This document shows positions 62,310 to 64,000 of a DNA stretch of 64,000 nt, piece by piece. Origin of the DNA: Planctomycetota bacterium (GTDB lineage: Bacteria > Planctomycetota > J058 > JAJDCP01). The stretch is taken from contig JAJDCP010000005.1 in the NCBI GenBank assembly GCA_029260765.1, positions 62,001 to 126,000 on the forward strand, read 5' to 3'. The notes below the pieces were generated by a model. It searched no databases. It was not told the DNA's origin and saw nothing but the letters and a program-made list of their open reading frames with translations. The number at the start of each line of letters is the position of its first letter. Position 1 is the stretch's first letter. The position numbers were made by a program, and so were the translations under genes.

Positions 62310-62624
62310 ATGTACGCTGTAGTGAAAGAAGGTGGCCGGCAACTCCGCGTTGCAGAAGGCGCCCTGGTGAAGGTCGACAAGAAGTCCCTCGAACCCGGCG
62401 AGACGTTCACGTTCGCCAGTGTGTTGCTCGTGCACGACGAGAATGGTGTGAAGATCGGCGAACCCGCGCTGAAGAACGTCAGCGTTACCGGTCGAGTTGA
62501 GCGGCACGAACGGGGCAAGAAGTGCATCGTCTACAAATTCAAGCGCCGTAAGAACTATCGAAGAAAACAGGGCCACCGTCAGGGCAGCACGTTGGTCAAG
62601 ATCCAGAAGATCGAAGTGAAATAG
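62310..62624 (+). CDS. rplU: Large ribosomal subunit protein bL21
   Basis: A 104-residue protein starting MYAVVKEGGRQLRV, with VGEPAL-like strand, KKCIVYKFKRRKNYRRKQGH and QGSTLVKIQKIEV, all typical of bL21. It binds 23S rRNA. It sits 37 bases before rpmA. Confidence 0.97.
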   Translation: MYAVVKEGGRQLRVAEGALVKVDKKSLEPGETFTFASVLLVHDENGVKIGEPALKNVSVTGRVERHERGKKCIVYKFKRRKNYRRKQGHRQGSTLVKIQKIEVK

Positions 62625-62661
62625 GTTTCCCTAACAGGAGCCAGACAAACCGGAGATAGCC

Positions 62662-62898
62662 ATGGCGCATAAGAAGGGGCAGGGCTCTTCCCGCAACGGG
62701 CGCGATTCCAATCCAAAGATGCGGGGAATCAAGAAATACGGCGGTGAGCTCGTTAAGCCGGGCATGATCATTGTTCGGCAGTGTGGTACCAAATTCCGGC
62801 CGGGCAAGAATGTCGGTATGGGGCGTGACTACACGCTGTTTGCTCTCAGTGAAGGTCGGGTGGACTTCGGCTCGCGGCGGCGCGTCAACGTCGTCTGA
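62662..62898 (+). CDS. rpmA: Large ribosomal subunit protein bL27
   Basis: A 78-residue protein: [38 protein letters not shown] and [13 protein letters not shown] identify bL27. It begins directly with MAHKKG, so no N-terminal extension of the Firmicutes type needs removal. Follows rplU as usual. Confidence 0.98.
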   Translation: MAHKKGQGSSRNGRDSNPKMRGIKKYGGELVKPGMIIVRQCGTKFRPGKNVGMGRDYTLFALSEGRVDFGSRRRVNVV

Positions 62899-63187
62899 CC
62901 GGCCTACCCAACCTGAGTATTGCCGCCCGGCACGAGCACTCCTTCGCGGGCCCGCGCAGGAAGAACTCAGCGGCCTCCGCGCAATTCTGCAACCTGCACC
63001 GCTCGCGAGAGCGCCGCGGCGTTTGCTCTCCAGGTAGCTGGATGGCTGCCGGACCCGAGCCCGTCGAAGCGGAACTCCTTCTGCACAGCCCCTTGCGCGC
63101 ATCTGCCTATTGGTCACTGGCTGTTGAGGGGCTGGCTTCCACCTGCGTGGGTCGTCCAACCAGCGCGGACCCTTTGCCGGAGCGATT
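62899..63187. other. Intergenic region between rpmA and obgE, 289 bases
   Basis: No convincing frame, terminator, or RNA element is visible. It is long for this usually compact gene pair, so a promoter for obgE is possible. Confidence 0.35.
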
Positions 63188-64000
63188 GTGTTCATAGACC
63201 GTGCGAAAATCTGTGTCAAGGCCGGCAAGGGCGGCGATGGCATCGTGGCCTGGCGGCGCGAAAAGTATATCCCCAAGGGGGGACCTTCGGGCGGGGATGG
63301 AGGGAACGGGGGTGACGTCATCTTCGTTGCCTCCAGCCGCGGATCCTCACTGGACAAGGTCCATAACCAGGTCTTTTATCGCGCGAAGAATGGCCAGCCC
63401 GGGGGCAGTGCCTGCAAGCACGGCAAGAACGGCCAGACAGTGCGCGTCGAGCTGCCGCTCGGAACTGTGGTGCGGAAACGGGGCGACGCGGAACGCACGG
63501 TGTTGGCCGACCTGACGCGCGACGGTCAAGAGTTCGTGGCAGCGCGCGGTGGTCGAGGGGGGCGGGGGAACAAGAGCTTTGCCAACGCCACCAACCGCGC
63601 ACCCCAACAACACACGTTGGGCCAAAAGACCGACGAGACCTGGTACGAACTGGAGTTGAAGTTGATCGCGGACGTGGGACTGGTCGGCATGCCCAATGCT
63701 GGCAAGTCGTCCTTGATCCGGAAGCTGACCCACGCGCGGCCGAAAGTGGCCAGCTACCCTTTCACGACCTTGCACCCGCATCTCGGCACGCTGGAGCTCG
63801 AAGACTTCCGTCAAGTGCTGATCGCAGACATCCCGGGCTTGATCGAAGGCGCGCATGAAGGGGTGGGGCTCGGCCTTGACTTCTTGCGGCATATCGAACG
63901 CACGCGTGTGATCGTCCATGTGCTCGATGCCAGTCCCTACGCCGACACGCCGCCGCTCGAAGCCTACCGCAAGATCCGCCACGAGCTTGCCGAGTACAGC
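63188..64000 (+). CDS. obgE: GTPase Obg, 3' end beyond window
   Basis: From GTG 63188 (GGAG at 63179-63182) 271 codons are visible. The Obg fold is shown by [39 protein letters not shown] and [19 protein letters not shown]. The G domain follows with P-loop GMPNAGKSS, switch [10 protein letters not shown] and [16 protein letters not shown]. It acts in ribosome assembly and stress control. The window ends after the switch II region. Confidence 0.96.
   Translation, partial: MFIDRAKICVKAGKGGDGIVAWRREKYIPKGGPSGGDGGNGGDVIFVASSRGSSLDKVHNQVFYRAKNGQPGGSACKHGKNGQTVRVELPLGTVVRKRGDAERTVLADLTRDGQEFVAARGGRGGRGNKSFANATNRAPQQHTLGQKTDETWYELELKLIADVGLVGMPNAGKSSLIRKLTHARPKVASYPFTTLHPHLGTLELEDFRQVLIADIPGLIEGAHEGVGLGLDFLRHIERTRVIVHVLDASPYADTPPLEAYRKIRHELAEYS

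Noticed and set aside
1..64000. CRISPR arrays, tRNA or rRNA genes, insertion sequences
   Set aside because: Looked for regular direct repeats, cloverleaf-like T-loop sequences and transposase motifs; none was found by eye.

Overview
The window is a GC-rich, densely coding bacterial chromosome segment with 42 protein genes that I can support (two cut by the window ends), no rRNA or tRNA that I can see, no CRISPR array and no recognisable insertion sequence. Several traits point to Planctomycetota or a close relative: a secreted cytochrome c whose third haem domain looks like the planctomycete PSCyt1 type, a head-to-tail duplicated UvrA (also known in Chlamydia), a very large secreted TPR/PQQ-like repeat protein, a nitronate-monooxygenase/ketosynthase polyketide synthase of the secondary-lipid type, and many lipoproteins and signal peptides. 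KdsA and Mla/RND-type genes imply an outer membrane with Kdo-containing LPS. The assignment is inference; no marker gene was compared with a database.

Layout. 1-5434 (minus): N-terminal 1811 codons of a giant PKS (NMO-like, NMO, KS, AT, ACP, running off the left edge). 5610-7705: tandem ArsA-like ATPases. 7965-10620: saccharopine dehydrogenase plus lysine-ketoglutarate reductase, a split bacterial version of the eukaryotic bifunctional lysine-degrading enzyme. 10617-15325: two lipoproteins, a HipA kinase fused to a winged helix with its own palindromic control region, a cobalamin riboswitch reading into a beta-propeller lipoprotein, and a secreted HMA/TRASH metal protein. 15543-18886: homodimeric pyruvate dehydrogenase E1 and an O-methyltransferase. 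18992-23536: a TPR/PQQ-like secreted protein and a strongly charged MshEN-like protein. 23694-27925: two translationally coupled peptidoglycan hydrolase-like proteins without signal peptides. 28101-37608 (minus): duplicated UvrA, KdsA, a cytochrome b562-like protein, a triple-haem cytochrome c and a zinc-ribbon phosphoesterase. 37714-49442: XseA, an M50 protease, a glycosidase-like secreted protein, an MlaC/RND/lipoprotein set, a TPR protein, an MFS transporter and a DUF502 protein. 49542-54614: DUF58, truA, a phosphoesterase, hpf, ptsH and ptsI. 54919-60735: type IV pilus genes pilM, pilN, pilO, a TPR-PilP-like fusion and pilQ. 60736-64000: rng, rplU, rpmA and obgE (cut).

How the genes work together. 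The pilus operon appears to start from a good sigma-70-like promoter at 54805-54833, runs through PilQ and abuts the RNase E/G gene, which leads into the conserved L21-L27-Obg block. Hpf, HPr and enzyme I sit together with no PTS permease, suggesting a regulatory phosphorelay. The lysine pair forms a closed two-step route from lysine to glutamate and aminoadipate semialdehyde. The most interesting candidate is the B12-riboswitch-controlled propeller lipoprotein, which recalls the B12-capturing surface lipoprotein BtuG of Bacteroidetes but lies outside any recognisable B12 locus. The second is the coupled pair of multi-domain wall hydrolases (23694-27925), one of whose NlpC/P60-like domains seems to have lost its cysteine.
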